Source of the DNA: Taiwanofungus camphoratus
Taxonomy: Eukaryota > Basidiomycota > Agaricomycetes > Polyporales > Taiwanofungaceae
Length of the DNA: 64,000 nt
Direction of reading: 5' to 3'
Assembly: GCA_003999685.1 (NCBI GenBank)
Contig: CP021225.1
Span: forward strand, 992,001-1,056,000
Part shown: in pieces, positions 45,604-60,413 of the stretch
Position numbering within the stretch: position 1 is the stretch's first letter
Layout of the letters: every line of letters starts with the position of its first letter
Position numbers and translations under genes: made by a program
The notes under the pieces: model-generated
The model's database searches: none
The model's input: the letters and a program-made list of their open reading frames with translations, nothing else
Told to the model about the DNA's origin: nothing

Positions 45604-47571
45604 ATGGCGACTACATCAAACAGTCCCAATCTCGGACAGCCCCACCTCGTCTCACTTGTGTTGCAGTCTAAGAAAGCTCTTCAACACGGCGAGCAGCTGT
45701 GTTTGCGCGCGAGCTCGCTGTCCTCTACTTCTGCACAGACTGCGGTGGACGTACTGGCACTAGACGCCAAGGTCAAATGGTTCACGGACGCTGTGTTGGA
45801 ACAGCTAAAGGTGCGCGTGTTAGCTCGCGTGGTGATTCCGAGAACATTGACGTATCTTGTACCCGATGATCTGCTCCGGAAACCTTAGATGGCTGTTCAT
45901 GTTGCGAAGAGCATCGAGCAGAAGCGCTGTCAACTGGAGAAGCAAGCACAGGTAACTCGAATGCTTTGGCCTGAACGACACACCGCAGTCGCCTGACTTC
46001 CAGACCTTAGGAATGGGATTCTCTACGTAATCAGCGCACTGATGCTCTGGATGCAGTCCTAGAGTCCCTTGGCTCACAGGTCGTCGCTCCAGACTTCCAC
46101 TCTACTGCCTCGTCGGATTCTTGCCCCTTTGGCAGCCAGCATAACTCAGAAGACGAACAGGACGGTAATGCCCTCTTTGGCGAGCAACCTGAACAGAGCC
46201 CCACGCAGACGTTGCGCAACGTAAGTCAGAACATGAAACAACATGTGAACGGTAGGCATAAGGATCGGAGCCGCTGGAAGACGTTGCGTGATTTCGTGGA
46301 TGAGCGGGCTATCGAAGACGTATTGGACACAATTGAAAATGACAGAAATGATCTCGATGTATGTATTCCTGATTCCTTAGAGGGACTGCACGTAAGATTG
46401 TGAATGTCCTCAGGATATCCTTGCAAGGACGTCTGACTATCCAGAATCGCTCTCCAATACAATATCTGCTATCCAAGCTACAGTGCCTACGGAAACAGCC
46501 CTCCTTTCCATCAAAGACATCTTCACAGCCCAAGAAGCGGCGTCGACCAAGATGGCTGGGCACCTTGAAAGTCTTGCAGCTCACTTTGACCAGATGGCTT
46601 CGGCACTCAGAGATAATGAGGCAGGAGAGGAGTTTGGTGAGGAGGACTTTCAAGGTCCGTCAAGGGCTCGCTCCGCGTATAATGTGTGATAAATTTTTGA
46701 CGACCTCATCCTAAGAGATGAACAGAGATACAGATGAGCTGCCTGCAATCATTGCTGAGTTAGAGGAGAGTATCACCTCTATTGAAGCATTACAGTGAGT
46801 TTATCAAAATAACAACGTGACAACGGGTGGGAGTTAATGTGCGAAGTGAGCAGCTACTTGCTGCTAAACAAGCTGCGCAGCAACATCTGGATACACACCG
46901 ACGTACTCTTTATGACCTGGACGAGCTGGGTGAAATAATGTCCGAGATGCTTGAACGCCAACAGGCCGTCGAGGTGTGTCTCGTCATTTCTCCTTGTTGC
47001 TTTGTTTATCCTATGATATTTGCAGACAGAGAGCGCGGGACATTTGACATTACTTCACCATCATCTTATCACCATCGAAGACCTACATCATCGCTTCACC
47101 TCGTATCAATACTCTTATAGCAAGCTCCTGCTAGAGCTTGCGCGTCGGCGGCAGTATCGTGACGCGGCAGAGAACATCGTTAAGGGTATGATTACACAGC
47201 TTGAGGCCATGGCTGAAGGTACGTACTGTATCCTCGGATGGTCAACTTTGGCGTCTAATGTCCAGATTCCACGGTTTCTATAGAGGAACGCCAGGTCAGG
47301 GAAGAATTTAACGCAGAGCATGGCCAGTATCTACCAGAGGACGTCTGTTTGTTCGTGCAGAACACACCGACGCGATGGACGGTGGTCCCGTGGAACGGCG
47401 AGCAAGCGGAAACATTACCGGCCGTAGATGGCAGTCTTCTGGAGGAGGCAAGTCGCACGTCCTCCTGTACCCTACGTAAGTAAAAGATACGGTAACTGAC
47501 AGACGTTCTGGCAGGCAAAAGTGCGGATCGCTGGTGTGGAAAGCAGGCTCGATGGAAGCCAGAGCTTATGA
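45604..47571 (+). CDS. ATG17: Autophagy scaffold Atg17
   Basis: The start MATTSNSPNLGQPHLVSLVL is followed by helical blocks typical of basidiomycete Atg17: SKKALQHGEQLCLRASSLSS, WKTLRDFVDERAIEDVLDTI, and DDILARTSDYPESLSNTISA. The ends of the long helices follow (LYDLDELGEIMSEMLERQQA, HHHLITIEDLHHRFTSYQYS). The terminal part has EEFNAEHGQYLPEDVCLFVQ and TRWTVVPWNG. Atg17 is the dimeric scaffold of the Atg1 kinase complex at the phagophore assembly site. The last intron appears to use a GC donor (GAG|GCAAGT, acceptor TGGCAG), giving the end EEAKVRIAGVESRLDGSQSL. A GT donor farther on (CTAC|GTAAGT) would give a longer, less family-like tail. The element nest ends 420 bases upstream. Confidence 0.9.
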
Positions 47572-47880
47572 TGAGTATATCTAATGGACTCAGTCGTATT
47601 GCACTTGACTCCCATTCTGATATTATCGATGTCTCTTGTGATCAATTGAATATTTCGAGTGGCGTAAGTCATTTGCACCCTCAATCACAGACTGGATACC
47701 GAATGCTCCTGTGTTAACTCTACCATATAACATCAATGTCCTTCACTGAAGTATATATGTTCCCTGTACCGAATTGACTGCGGTAAATGCGTCTAATCTC
47801 AGAGCCTGCTCGCATCACGCTTTTGTTGTAGATCTACTAGGTCCCGTAAGGCATGGCAAATGGCAAAAACAACCGAAAAG

Positions 47881-47954
47881 TGAGTCGGCCCAGGTTCGAA
47901 CTGAGGACCTTCTGTGTGTTAGACAGATGCGATAACCAACTACGCCACCGACCC
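47881..47954 (-). tRNA. tRNA-Val (anticodon AAC)
   Basis: On the minus strand a 74-base cloverleaf folds. The acceptor GGGTCGG pairs with CCGACTC with one G-T pair. The D arm has GCG/CGC around TAGTTGGTTAT. The anticodon stem TCTGT/ACAGA carries the loop CTAACAC. The T arm is CTCAG/CTGGG around TTCGAAC. The anticodon AAC reads GTT (Val). There is no intron. The CCA end is not encoded, as usual in eukaryotes. It lies between ATG17 and ARP3. Confidence 0.93.
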
Positions 47955-48101
47955 GCGACTGAAATGACCATTATATAAAATCTTGAAAATGGTTCTTTTG
48001 CGTCTGTTAGGTTGCCGCCAATCATCCCCAAACATATTATACTGTGCCTCGCAGCACTCTGAGTGCGCTTATAACGCGTACAAGTCACCAACAACTCCAA
48101 A

Positions 48102-49904
48102 ATGTCACTGCTAGCTCCTATCATATGTGACAATGGGACTGGGTTCTCTAAAGTCGGGTTGGTACTCTGAGAATCATATCGCTTCTCATATATTTATTCA
48201 CTGCCTTGGTTAGGTTTGCCGGCAATTCCGATCCATCCTTGTGAGCAATATGGTCACTGATTGCACGATCGCAGTCCTCACCCGTGCCTAGTGTCTTCCC
48301 CACAGCAATCTCCACGCGAGGACCGGGAGCGCAGAGTGCGCGTGCGGGGCCGGCGGTGCCTCCGCGACCGGGCAACCTCGCTTCCAAGCGCGGCGTGGAG
48401 GACCTTGACTTCTTCATTGGCGATGAGGCGCTGGCGAACGCTCAGACGCCAGGCTATGGCGTGTACTATCCCATCAGGCACGGGCAGATTGAGAACTGGG
48501 ACTACATGGAGCGATATTGGGAGCAGACGATCTTCAAGTATCTCAGGGCCGAACCCGAGGACCATTACTTCTTACTGGTATGTTATTTGTACAGCGACAT
48601 GTGAACGCACGGTGATCGATTTGGGTATCGTGCAGACCGAGCCTCCCTTGAATCCGCCAGAGAACAGAGAACAGACAGCGGAGATCTTCTTTGAGTCCTT
48701 TAATATCAAAGGCCTCTACATCGCTGTGCAAGCCGTACTGGCGCTTGCTGCATCCTGGTCATCGAACCGTGTTGCGGACCGCACACTCACTGGTACCGTG
48801 ATTGACTCAGGCGACGGTGTAACCCACGTCATCCCATGTGCCGAGGGGTACGTTATTGGGTCCGCCATCAAGCACATCCCCATCGCCGGACGAGACATCT
48901 CGCAGTTCGTCCTGAACTTGATGCGGGAGCGGGGCGAGATGGTTGGTGTTCCGCCGGAGGACCAATTGAAGGTTGCGGGCCGAGTGAAGGAGCAGTATAG
49001 TTATGTGTGCCAGGACATCGTGAAGGAGTTTAGGAAGTACGACCAGGAGCCATACAAGTATTTTGAGCGTTATGAGGGCGAACATGCTGTTACCGGACGG
49101 GTGCGTGGTTTTTCGTCGTCCGCCTAATGTAGCTGTTAAAGAAGGGACTAATTATTTACTCTCATTGCGATGGCAGAAATATTCCGTAGACGTAGGCTAC
49201 GAGCGTTTTCTCGCGCCCGAGATTTTCTTCAATCCAGAGATTTACTCATCCGACTTCCTGACACCGCTGCCGGAAATTGTAGACGGCGTCATCCAACAGT
49301 CGCCCATTGATGTAAGACGTGGCCTTTACAAGGTGAATCAGCAACGGATACTGGATTGCGTGCGAGGTCCATTTACCGGCTTCCGCCACAGAACATTGTC
49401 CTGTCGGGTGGCTCGACCATGTTCACCCACTTCGGTCAGCGCCTCAAGCGCGATTTGAAACAGCTCGTCGACCGCCGGCTTGACGCAAGCGTTGCTGCAA
49501 GCGGAAGCCACCTACGGGTACGTCGGTCTCCGTGCACACGCACCACTCATTTACCGACTCGCTTTTTTTTTTTCCTTCCAGTCATCTGGAATAGACGTCG
49601 AAGTCATTTCGCACAAACGGCAGCGGTGCGTCCACCCTCTTCTTTTTTTTTCCCCCCGATGCGGTCGTTCTCCAACTCATGGTTTGCACGTCTTGGTGTG
49701 CCAGCTACGCGGTGTGGTTTGGCGGCTCGCTCCTGGCTTCTCTCGTAAGTGATTCCGCAGTTTCGAGCTTCGCGATAAAGATCTGGTGTGGCTGATCCGC
49801 CTCTGAAGCCGGAGTTCTATTCATCTTGCCACACGAAGGCGCAGTACGACGAGATTGGGCCTAGCATCTGCAGGCGCTATCAAATCTTCGGGAGCGCGAC
49901 ATAA
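48102..49904 (+). CDS. ARP3: Actin-related protein 3 (Arp2/3 complex)
   Basis: The start [19 protein letters not shown] carries the actin-type phosphate loop. Further blocks are [45 protein letters not shown], and [20 protein letters not shown]. After these come [60 protein letters not shown], and the end [17 protein letters not shown]. The Arp3-specific pattern ([15 protein letters not shown] and the short tail) separates it from actin and Arp2. Arp3 with Arp2 nucleates branched actin filaments at endocytic patches. Many short introns occur, the first inside GG of SKVG. The gene looks complete. A decayed copy of one internal exon lies about 170 bases downstream. Confidence 0.93.
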
Positions 49905-50069
49905 GCTTGGGGGAAATTGAGTGCCATATAGTTGTATCGATGTACTTATGTAGTGGAGACAGCGGGGCCCAAGCTTCTTAATATGCGCATGGACTAGAAT
50001 CGTTTCTGCACCTCGTTGTCGGACCAGAGCACTTTAATGTGAGCTTTCACTTTGGATATGTAGACTTAG

Positions 50070-50215
50070 GCACAGTTGAACTTGCCGAATGACAGAGAAC
50101 AGGCCGCGGAGATCTTTGAGTCCCACTGTATCACAGTGCGAGTCGCGCTCGTTCCTGTCATCTCGAAGTGCTTTTGCACCACGTCGGATCGCGTGCTCAT
50201 GGATAGAGAGCGTCA
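50070..50215 (+). pseudogene. Decayed copy of one ARP3 exon
   Basis: Starting near 50075 the sequence follows the ARP3 exon around 48645-48785. It has AACTTGCCGAATGACAGAGA, then ACAGGCCGCGGAGATC, TTTGAGTCC and GGATCGCGTGCTCA in the same order, with small gaps and many substitutions. No neighbouring ARP3 exon is recognisable on either side. It is a host-gene fragment on the same strand, probably from an old local duplication. It has no usable open frame. Confidence 0.65.
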
Positions 50216-50743
50216 GGAAGAGTGGAAATGACTGATCACTCGACCGACAGTCTGAAGACTACTATGCCTGAGATACTTACACTCCTTTGGCTCCCACATG
50301 AGCACATCTTAGCGGTTTCTTTGGTGCCGCTGTAAAAATATGGTTTATACGCCGTTGAAACATTTAGTACCAGTTCTACTACGATACGTGTCCAGGGAGA
50401 TGCACAGTGCGAGATTGAAAATTCAGGCAGCTGATCGGTGATGGCTTCTGAGGCCTCTGAAAGCCCGGCAGTAGATTTCCAGTTTTCCCAATGTCAATTG
50501 GAGTTGAGCAACCCTGCTCATTCAAGTCGGCTCCCATCCAGTTGACACTCAACCACGTCAGTTTTACGAAAACGTTGGCACACAGTGTCGTGTGTACAAG
50601 TACAACAGAAACCCAGCTCACGGTGGTATTCTCAGTCTCAAACACGGAAGCTGGACGAAACTCCAATTCATGCCTCCGAAACCCTCGCCTCTCTCTCCCT
50701 CCCCCTCCCTCCCCCTCTCCCTCTCAACTCGAACAGCTCCCGC

Positions 50744-53715
<2,972 letters not shown>

Positions 53716-54260
53716 GGTAATCGTTGTTCGGCGACACGGTGGCTGCGTTGGTGAGGTCTGCAGATGCGAATTGGTAGATTCTAGAGAGGAGACTGGCACT
53801 TATTTACTACAGCGTGTGCGGTGGAGGATAGTCAGCACGGCCGTGACCTCGACGCGTGATCGCAAGCGTACAGTATGTGTCCTCCGAGCTTTCACCGAGC
53901 GAGGGGTTGCCCCGTGGCGATCGCCGACTCTGGCGGCGGCCAGCCATCGCACCCTCAAGCGTCCACCGGCACTCGCAGCACATGCATCCCACTCACACTC
54001 GGCGCACGGCCGCGCTCACCGAGCATCGCAAGGCTTGAAGCTTGACGCGCATAAGCATCCAAATAGCCCAAGTTGGCTCGTATATATCCGAATAACGACA
54101 AGACCCCGCGTCCCCCGCGCCGCGCCTGCACCTGCGCTCCTTCCGCCAACCCAAATCCTTCCGCCAACTCAAGTCCTTCCGCCACCACGTCTAGTCTGCC
54201 CGCAAACGACAACCTGCACCCGAGCCCATACTCGCACCCGCACCCGCACCCGCACCTGCG
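53716..54260. other. Intergenic between SelO start and ACAD stop
   Basis: Promoter side of SelO and 3' flank of the b5-ACAD gene. A direct pattern of CTTCCGCCAAC repeated at 54137-54180 and a short CGCACC run near 54235-54255 are the only structure seen. No gene is supported. Confidence 0.4.
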
Positions 54261-57126
54261 CTACAGCCGCGCGTTCGACGGCATCCCGCGCATCGCCTGC
54301 CGCACGCCGAGGTCCGCGAGCACGTCCTCCGCCCCGCCAAGCAGCGAGTTGAACGGCACCGTCCGGTGGTACTGCGCCGCGTGGGCCCAAGGGCGCGTCA
54401 GCCTTCGTATTCATGCACGAGGGGGAGGGGAGGGACAGCAAAGTAAGGGAAGGGACAAGGAAGGAAGGCGATGCGGGGGAACAAGGGAGGAAAGCGATGC
54501 GAGGAAACAAAGAAGGAAGGCGATGCGATGGAACGAGAGACAAGGCATGGAGGGGACACGGGCCAGGGAGGCAGACAGGAGAGGGAGAAGCCACGCACAT
54601 GCTCGACAAACTTGCCCATGCCGCTCTGCGTGATGCCGCGCCCGCCGAAGAGCTGCACCGCGTCCGCCGCGGTCGCCTGCTCGCAGCGCGTGCTGTACAT
54701 CTTCAGGAACGCGATCTGCCTGCCGTCCGCGCGCGCGCACACACCGGCGGACAGCACACACGGAGCAGGGAGGGGGAGCGGGTCAGCGACGGGTGGACAG
54801 CGCGTGAGACGGGGACGGAGAGGAGAGAAGATGGGGCAGACGGACGCACCCTGCGAGCTTGTTCGCCTGCTCCTTGTACGACTGCCGGCGCGGGGAAACG
54901 TCAGCGACAGGTAAGAAAATGCTGAAGCGGGGGGGGGGCACGCACCATGTGGCACATCTGGTACGTCAGGTTCTCAAGCCAGCTCTGCACGCCCTCCACC
55001 CGCGCGATCATCGCCGCGAGTTTCGCGCGCACGACCGCCTGCGAGCTGAGCGGCTTGCCGAACGCCCGGCGCTGGGCCACCCACCTGCGGCGACGGCGCG
55101 TGAGCGGCGGTGAACACGCTACATGCAATGGTGGCAGGGACGCACTTCAGGCTCTCCTCCACGATGAGCCGCTGGCTCCGCGCCGACGTGCAGCACATCA
55201 CCCATCGCTCGTGGTTGAAGTTGCTGCACAGACACCGCACGCGCCGCGCGCCGGCCGGTCAGTCAGTCCACACAGATAGCACACGAGAGCGCGCAGGCGC
55301 ACCTGAGCATGACGAAGATGCCGCCACCCTCCTCGCCGAGCGTGTTCTCCACGGGGACGCGGACGTTGTCGAACGTCACGAACGCGGTGCCCGCCGTCGC
55401 CGAGTACGACGTCTTGATCGGCTTCGTGGACACGCCCTCGCCGCGCTCCACGAGCACGACCGTGAAGCCGTCCTGGAGAGGTCGATGACGACATCAGCAC
55501 GGATTGGGATGATGCGACCAAGCAGAAACGAACGCACCTCTGTCCGGCAGCCCACCGTGAAGCTGGTATCGTGCCGACGTTATTAGATTGCAACGCTGAA
55601 CTCCTAGGGTAAGAGCTTACTAGTCCGAGAACCTGGTGATAGCCAGTCAGCCCAAGTACAGAAGGCAGTCTCACCGCACTCACGTCCCGTTTGTGATCCA
55701 CTTCTTCGTGCCGGTGATAGTCCAGTACTTCCCGTCCTCCGTCTTCGTCGCCGTCGTCTGCAAACCGAACACGTCGCTTCCAGCATGCGCCTCGGAGATC
55801 TGCCAATACAAGGCATGCAGCCACCCCGCGCGGGGTCGAACAAGGTGAGCAGACGCACCGCAAGGCAGATGAACTTCTTCCCGCTCAGCACCTCGGGGAC
55901 GACGCGCGCCTTGAGCTCGGGCGACCCAAAGTTGAGCACGGGCGGCAGGCCGATGACGCACCCCGCTTGCAGGCCGTCGCCGTACCCCCGTGCGCCGCAG
56001 CGGCACAGTTCCTGCGAGATGATGAGCTGCAGAGGGCGAACGGGGGGTCAGGAGGCGGATATATGTATGCACGCCGCGCGATCGGGGAGAAGAGAGCGCA
56101 CTTCATGGAAATAGTCAAACTGCGGTGGGGTGAGAGGTGAGAGTCAGGACTGCTGGCCGTGATAGCGTGGAGAACGCGTGCGACTCGCCTCCTCGGGCTT
56201 CACCAGGCCGTCCATGAGCGTGAGGCCCTGCAGGTGCTTACCCGGGCCCATACGCATCGCGTGCAGGTTCACCTCTCTGTCCGCGTAGCCATCGCACGTG
56301 GTTATGAGCGCCGGGCATTACTAGAGAATAAGCTCGGTACTCACGCCATCTTGTCAATGACGCTTTGCGACGGACGCTTTCCGTCCGCTTCACGAGCCTA
56401 AGCGAGGAGCAAGTGAGGCATGGGCACGGACCGCGCGTCTGTGAGCGGATACGGCTGACGCACCTGGGCGTCAGGATACACCACGTCATCGAAGAACTTG
56501 CGAACGGCTTTCTGGAACCGCTTGTGGCCCTGCGGGAGGATTGGGGTGCATCGTGAGACTGCGATACGGAGGGAGGACCCATGTGTACACGTGCCTCCGT
56601 GTAGTATGGGCTGTGGTACCCCTCGACGAGCCACGTCGGCTCCGCATACGGTACCTTGCTGATCGCACCGCTGTTTATGGACGGCACGATCTGGGGCTCC
56701 TCTCCTTGTATAGTACCGATCTGTAAACGTGCATATTGTGGACGCTGGAGGACCTCGTAGCGGTGCAGGCCGAAGAACGCCTCGGTAGCGTCTTGGCCGG
56801 CTAAGGGAGCGCGTACACGTCACGACAGAGCGTTCTGCCCATAGGAAAAGACAGATACGCACGGATGCCCTCGTCCATGAATACGGACGCTCCTCCGGGA
56901 TGAAGGGTCCTGAAGCGCGTTACATCGTACACTTTCGAGTCGATAACGATCCACTGAACATAACTGTGAGAGACGACTCCGCCATGGGCTACGTATGCTC
57001 ACAAGATCCCCCTCGGAGTTATGCTACCAAATGAAGAGAGGTCGGTGGAGGAGGAAAACCAAGAGACAAAATCCACACCTGCGCTACCTCCTCCCGAGTA
57101 AATGTCTTGAGCTCTTTCGATGCCAT
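54261..57126 (-). CDS. Cytochrome b5-acyl-CoA dehydrogenase fusion
   Basis: From MASKELKTFTREEVAQ the first exons give a cytochrome b5 domain. It has GDLYVQWIVIDSKVYDVTRF, the first heme His in LHPGG, and the second in ATEAFFGLHRYEVL. After a linker (ISKVPYAEPTWLVEGYHSPY) comes a full acyl-CoA dehydrogenase: N-terminal helices (FQKAVRKFFDDVVYPDA), EFDYFHELIISQELCRCGAR and GVIGLPPVLNFGSPEL-like. The middle barrel has ISEAHAGSDVFGLQTTATKT, WTITGTKKWITNGT and NVRVPVENTLGEEGGG. The C-terminal helices include NHERWVMCCTSARSQ, WVAQRRAFGKPL, and AVQLFGGRGITQSGMG. The enzyme oxidises an acyl-CoA at the alpha-beta bond using FAD. The b5 head may pass electrons, and the substrate is unknown. Such fusions are known in fungi. 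About fifteen short introns occur. The gene is very GC-rich in its 3' two thirds. Confidence 0.9.
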
Positions 57127-57862
57127 GCTGTATAATACCCTCGAGATAAGCTTGAGCCAACGACACAGAACGGTGTGAACAAGCCACGCCAACCGCCAGG
57201 CAACGTCAGTTGGGGATATTCAACTGTGTGAGCGAGCAACGGGCCCCCGAGTGCGCTTTACTTATCCGCGCTAAACGAGAGAGGAGTCGCCTACGTTTGC
57301 CCGTGATTTCGCACTCGAGTCGGCCATGCGATCGAACATCACGTGTGCGAGATCGCGCGGCCACGTGTTGGTACTGGGCGTGGTCGCGTCAGTGCCGCGT
57401 AGTACAGCGAGGCGCGCTTCGCGGATCTGCGAGGTGCCCTCTAGTAGTTGACGAATTCATTTCCACCTCGATTCTCGATGCCTGCCTGAGCTCAGGGATG
57501 GTGGCCCTGTCGGTACTCGTGCAAGGACCGAGCGGGCAAGCAGCGAGTCTTGTGTGCATATCAGGCTAGTACCTTGGAATTGGAATACCCGAAACACGAG
57601 GATCTCGGGCATACATAATAGCGCAAGCTCCAGTTACTCAAGAGGAAGCTAGATAAGGCACCCACGGTGACCCACCATAAGAACCTATGCTACCAGCACC
57701 TTCGTTACGACCTCCCAGCCCTTTTCCCCCGGTCCGCTTCCCACCCGTGTTCTACAAGAAATTCCTTTGTGTATCCCATAATGCGAGCATTACTGACCGG
57801 GGGGATATTGTAGCGGATAACCCGACGACACGTCATGGTCAAGCATCGTGGCGTATAGGTAT
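57127..57862. other. Intergenic, nothing assigned
   Basis: Promoter side of the b5-ACAD gene and further sequence up to a miniature element. Open stretches are short and without motifs. Confidence 0.35.
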
Positions 57863-58490
57863 TACTGTACTGGCACGACCATAGGTTCAGTCACGCGTCA
57901 CAGGCCCCCTTGAACTGGGCAGTTAGTTCAAATGTCACGTGTCCCAAGGGGGTCTGAACTGGGGTGTGGCTTGTAAATCACCATATACATAAGCTGGGTC
58001 TTATGATTTATGCTGTTTTTCTCCACATTTCGCTAAGTGACCTGCACTAAGTAGGTTGCTGGCTCAATATTCAATTGCAAAAAAGCAGGTGTCACACCAG
58101 CTTAGGACGGACCTTAGGTCCTTAGTTCAGTCACAAATGTGTCACACCCACACTTGAACTAAGGGCTGTCCTGCGTCACACTCTGTAAAAAAAGGATAGT
58201 CAACCGTAGTCCCCAAATTGCGCCAGGTGACTATTATGGGGACTATATCAGGGAGCATAGTCACGCATTAGTTGCTTGAATCGACTACACCTTGACTGAT
58301 GCGTGACTATTTTTTCCAAATTTGGACAGCGGCGTTCAAGAAAAATGACTAGTCTATTGGCGCAATTTGGAGACTAGGTTTGTGACTAGGTTGACTATCC
58401 TTTTTTACAGAGCGTCACACGGGCCCTTTAACTAGAAAAATTGTGGTTCAAGGGTGTCACACGTCACACCGTGGTCGTGCCAGTACAGTA
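57863..58490. mobile_element. Miniature inverted-repeat element (outer)
   Basis: TACTGTACTGGCACGACC at 57863-57880 is exactly inverted at 58473-58490. If the TA at each end is a target duplication, the element proper is 57865-58488. A TA duplication would fit Tc1/mariner-type origin. Inside are several GTCACAC/GTGTCAC words and inverted stretches around CCCTTGAAC. It has no coding capacity. A second element is inserted at 58182-58411. Confidence 0.75.
58182..58411. mobile_element. Miniature inverted-repeat element (inner, inserted in the outer one)
   Basis: The ends TCTGTAAAAAAAGGATAGTC and GACTATCCTTTTTTACAGA are near-perfect inverted repeats. They are flanked by an exact 9-base direct repeat GCGTCACAC (58173-58181 and 58412-58420). 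Further inside, ATAGTCACGCAT pairs with ATGCGTGACTAT, and CAAATTGCGCCA pairs with TGGCGCAATTTGG. Most of the 230 bases can therefore form one long hairpin. The terminal CTGTAAAAAAAGG matches the element at 9679, so they may share a family or a transposase. A 9-base duplication suggests a Mutator-like origin, though an 8-base hAT reading is possible. Confidence 0.8.
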
Positions 58491-59599
58491 GCATCAGCGA
58501 AGCACAAGATCGAAGCAGCGCGTATTTGTTTTCCTAATTATGGAGTGCACGAAGGTAGTGCACGTAATGCCTTCATATCTTCGCAGACTAGGATGCTCAG
58601 CCATGTCGACTGATCTCTCGAAATACGTCTTATCCTTTGAGGAATGCTCTGAGATACGGCCAATCGAGGTGATCTCCGGGCGCTTCACGAGCAGGCCTCT
58701 ATTCCGCCGGAGTGATCGATCAACGATGAACGAACCATCGCAGCCTCAATGCAAGCAACGTCCCCGCGAGAGGCTCTAAAGCGGGAGACGTCTTGAACCG
58801 CTTGTTGCAGAACCCGTGCAGATCAGGAATTTTTGTCGGAACCGCGCGTCGGGGAGACCGAAGCAGGTAAGCAAGGAGAAGGGGGGCACAAGGTGTACTA
58901 CTCTGCCCAGGTAGTGGGCGGCCAACTTGAACGTGTTAGCAACTATCAGGCGTGAGTCAGTGAGTATGACGCAGATCTATCAATCAAGTACACGGTGTGT
59001 GAGACAGAGCGTGGCATGTCGGATCAACTGCTTGCTGGACACACAAGACGCAAGTGCGAAGAGTCTCCACTTCAAAACTTGAAGGCAAGTTACACGGCAG
59101 GTGCGTGATTAGATATCTCCTCTGACACTTGTCGGTATGAGGGACGGAGGGCACTCGGAGGGCTCGGAACATCTGGTTTGGGAAGAGAGGAGGAAGGGGC
59201 AGCGCCGTCGTGCAGCTATTCCAGCGTAGACCTGGCTCCTTGTGTACGGACTGGTAAACAATTTGTGTCAAGGTGGAGGTCAACTGTCGGCTTTGTAATC
59301 AATGAGATCCGACTGTTGGTATTCATGCGCGGACAAGACAGTAATGTGGAAGCGTGAATCGATCCCAACTTTCTCGACGTGTACGCAGAGTGGATAACGA
59401 GTCTAACATCGAACTCGCCGGAAAGACCGGTGATTTCGCGGTCATCTCGGACATGCAAATTTATAAACGGGCCAATGTAATCTAGTGGTAAATTCGACTT
59501 CAACCCATGCAATACTCCGCCAAGAATCACAGAGAAGGGGTATACTTTACATATACGCTTTGAAGGGGTCATACAGCACAAGTCCGCCTTGCGCGCGTC
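58491..59599. other. Intergenic, nothing assigned
   Basis: A plus-strand open stretch of 79 codons (58540-58779) and a few minus-strand ones show no motifs. This is the 3' flank of the carbonic anhydrase gene. Confidence 0.35.
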
Positions 59600-60413
59600 T
59601 CACTTGGAGTTCTCTCTCCCGACGCTGACGCCCAGGTCCCTGAGCCGTCCGTGCGGGATCTCGTACAGCCACCCGTGGACCCACACGTCCTTGCCCCGGG
59701 CCCACGCACCCTGCATGGTGTTCGTCTGGGCCACATTCGCGACCTGCACGCGGACGTTCTCCTCGACGAGCTCCTCCACGGTGAGCCCGGTCTTGGCCAG
59801 GGCAGTGAGCGGCGCAAGCCAGCGTGCGAGGGGCGTGTTGGGGTCCAGGGTGGGCTCTGTGGCGCTGGCGGCGGCGTGGCACGCGGCGGCGCCCCCGCAC
59901 TGGGTGTGCCCGACGACGATCACGTGAGTGACGCCGACGTGGTCGATGGCGTAGCCCAGGACGGCGAGGATGTTGTCGTCTGCGGGGTGGAATTGGCTGG
60001 GTGCGGCGCTCAGATGCGCGCGCGGGCGCGGGGAGAGGAAAAGGCAGGGCGGGGGACGTACTTTGCGACGTTGCGGTGCACGAAGATGTCACCGGGCCTC
60101 ACGGCTGTTATGACGGACTCTGGCACACGCGAGTCGGCGCAACCGATCCAGAGAACCTGTGGGTCGATTGTATGAGCATGCACCGGGCAGAGCTGCGCAA
60201 GCAACCCGGGGGGGGGACAGGATTACGCTGTGCCTACTTTTGCACGCATCATACCTTTGGGGACTGGCCCTTTGCAGACTCTGCAAAGAACGCGGGCTCG
60301 GCCTTGTCCACGTCCGCAGCCCACTGTGCGTTGTTTGCCAACAGGCGCGCAAGGACGGGGTCGTGGGCCATTGCGTTGTTGAATGCGGGGGAGGTGGACG
60401 AACGCCGGTTCAT
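59600..60413 (-). CDS. Beta-class carbonic anhydrase
   Basis: From [19 protein letters not shown] the first exon runs to [12 protein letters not shown]. The next gives [18 protein letters not shown] with the CxDxR zinc and catalytic pair, and [11 protein letters not shown]. The last exon (to 59600) has [32 protein letters not shown] with the other zinc ligands His and Cys, and [20 protein letters not shown]. The enzyme converts CO2 and water to bicarbonate, feeding carboxylases. In fungi it also matters for growth in air. There is no targeting signal, so it is probably cytosolic. All zinc ligands are present. Two short introns split it. The length (about 230 residues) is normal for the class. 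Confidence 0.93.

Noticed and set aside
58166-58420. A structured RNA gene or attenuator at the long hairpin
   Set aside because: The exact flanking duplication and shared ends with another element make a transposon the better explanation.
58540-58779. A 79-codon plus-strand frame after the miniature element
   Set aside because: It has no motif, no splice context and no promoter sign; chance length for this composition.
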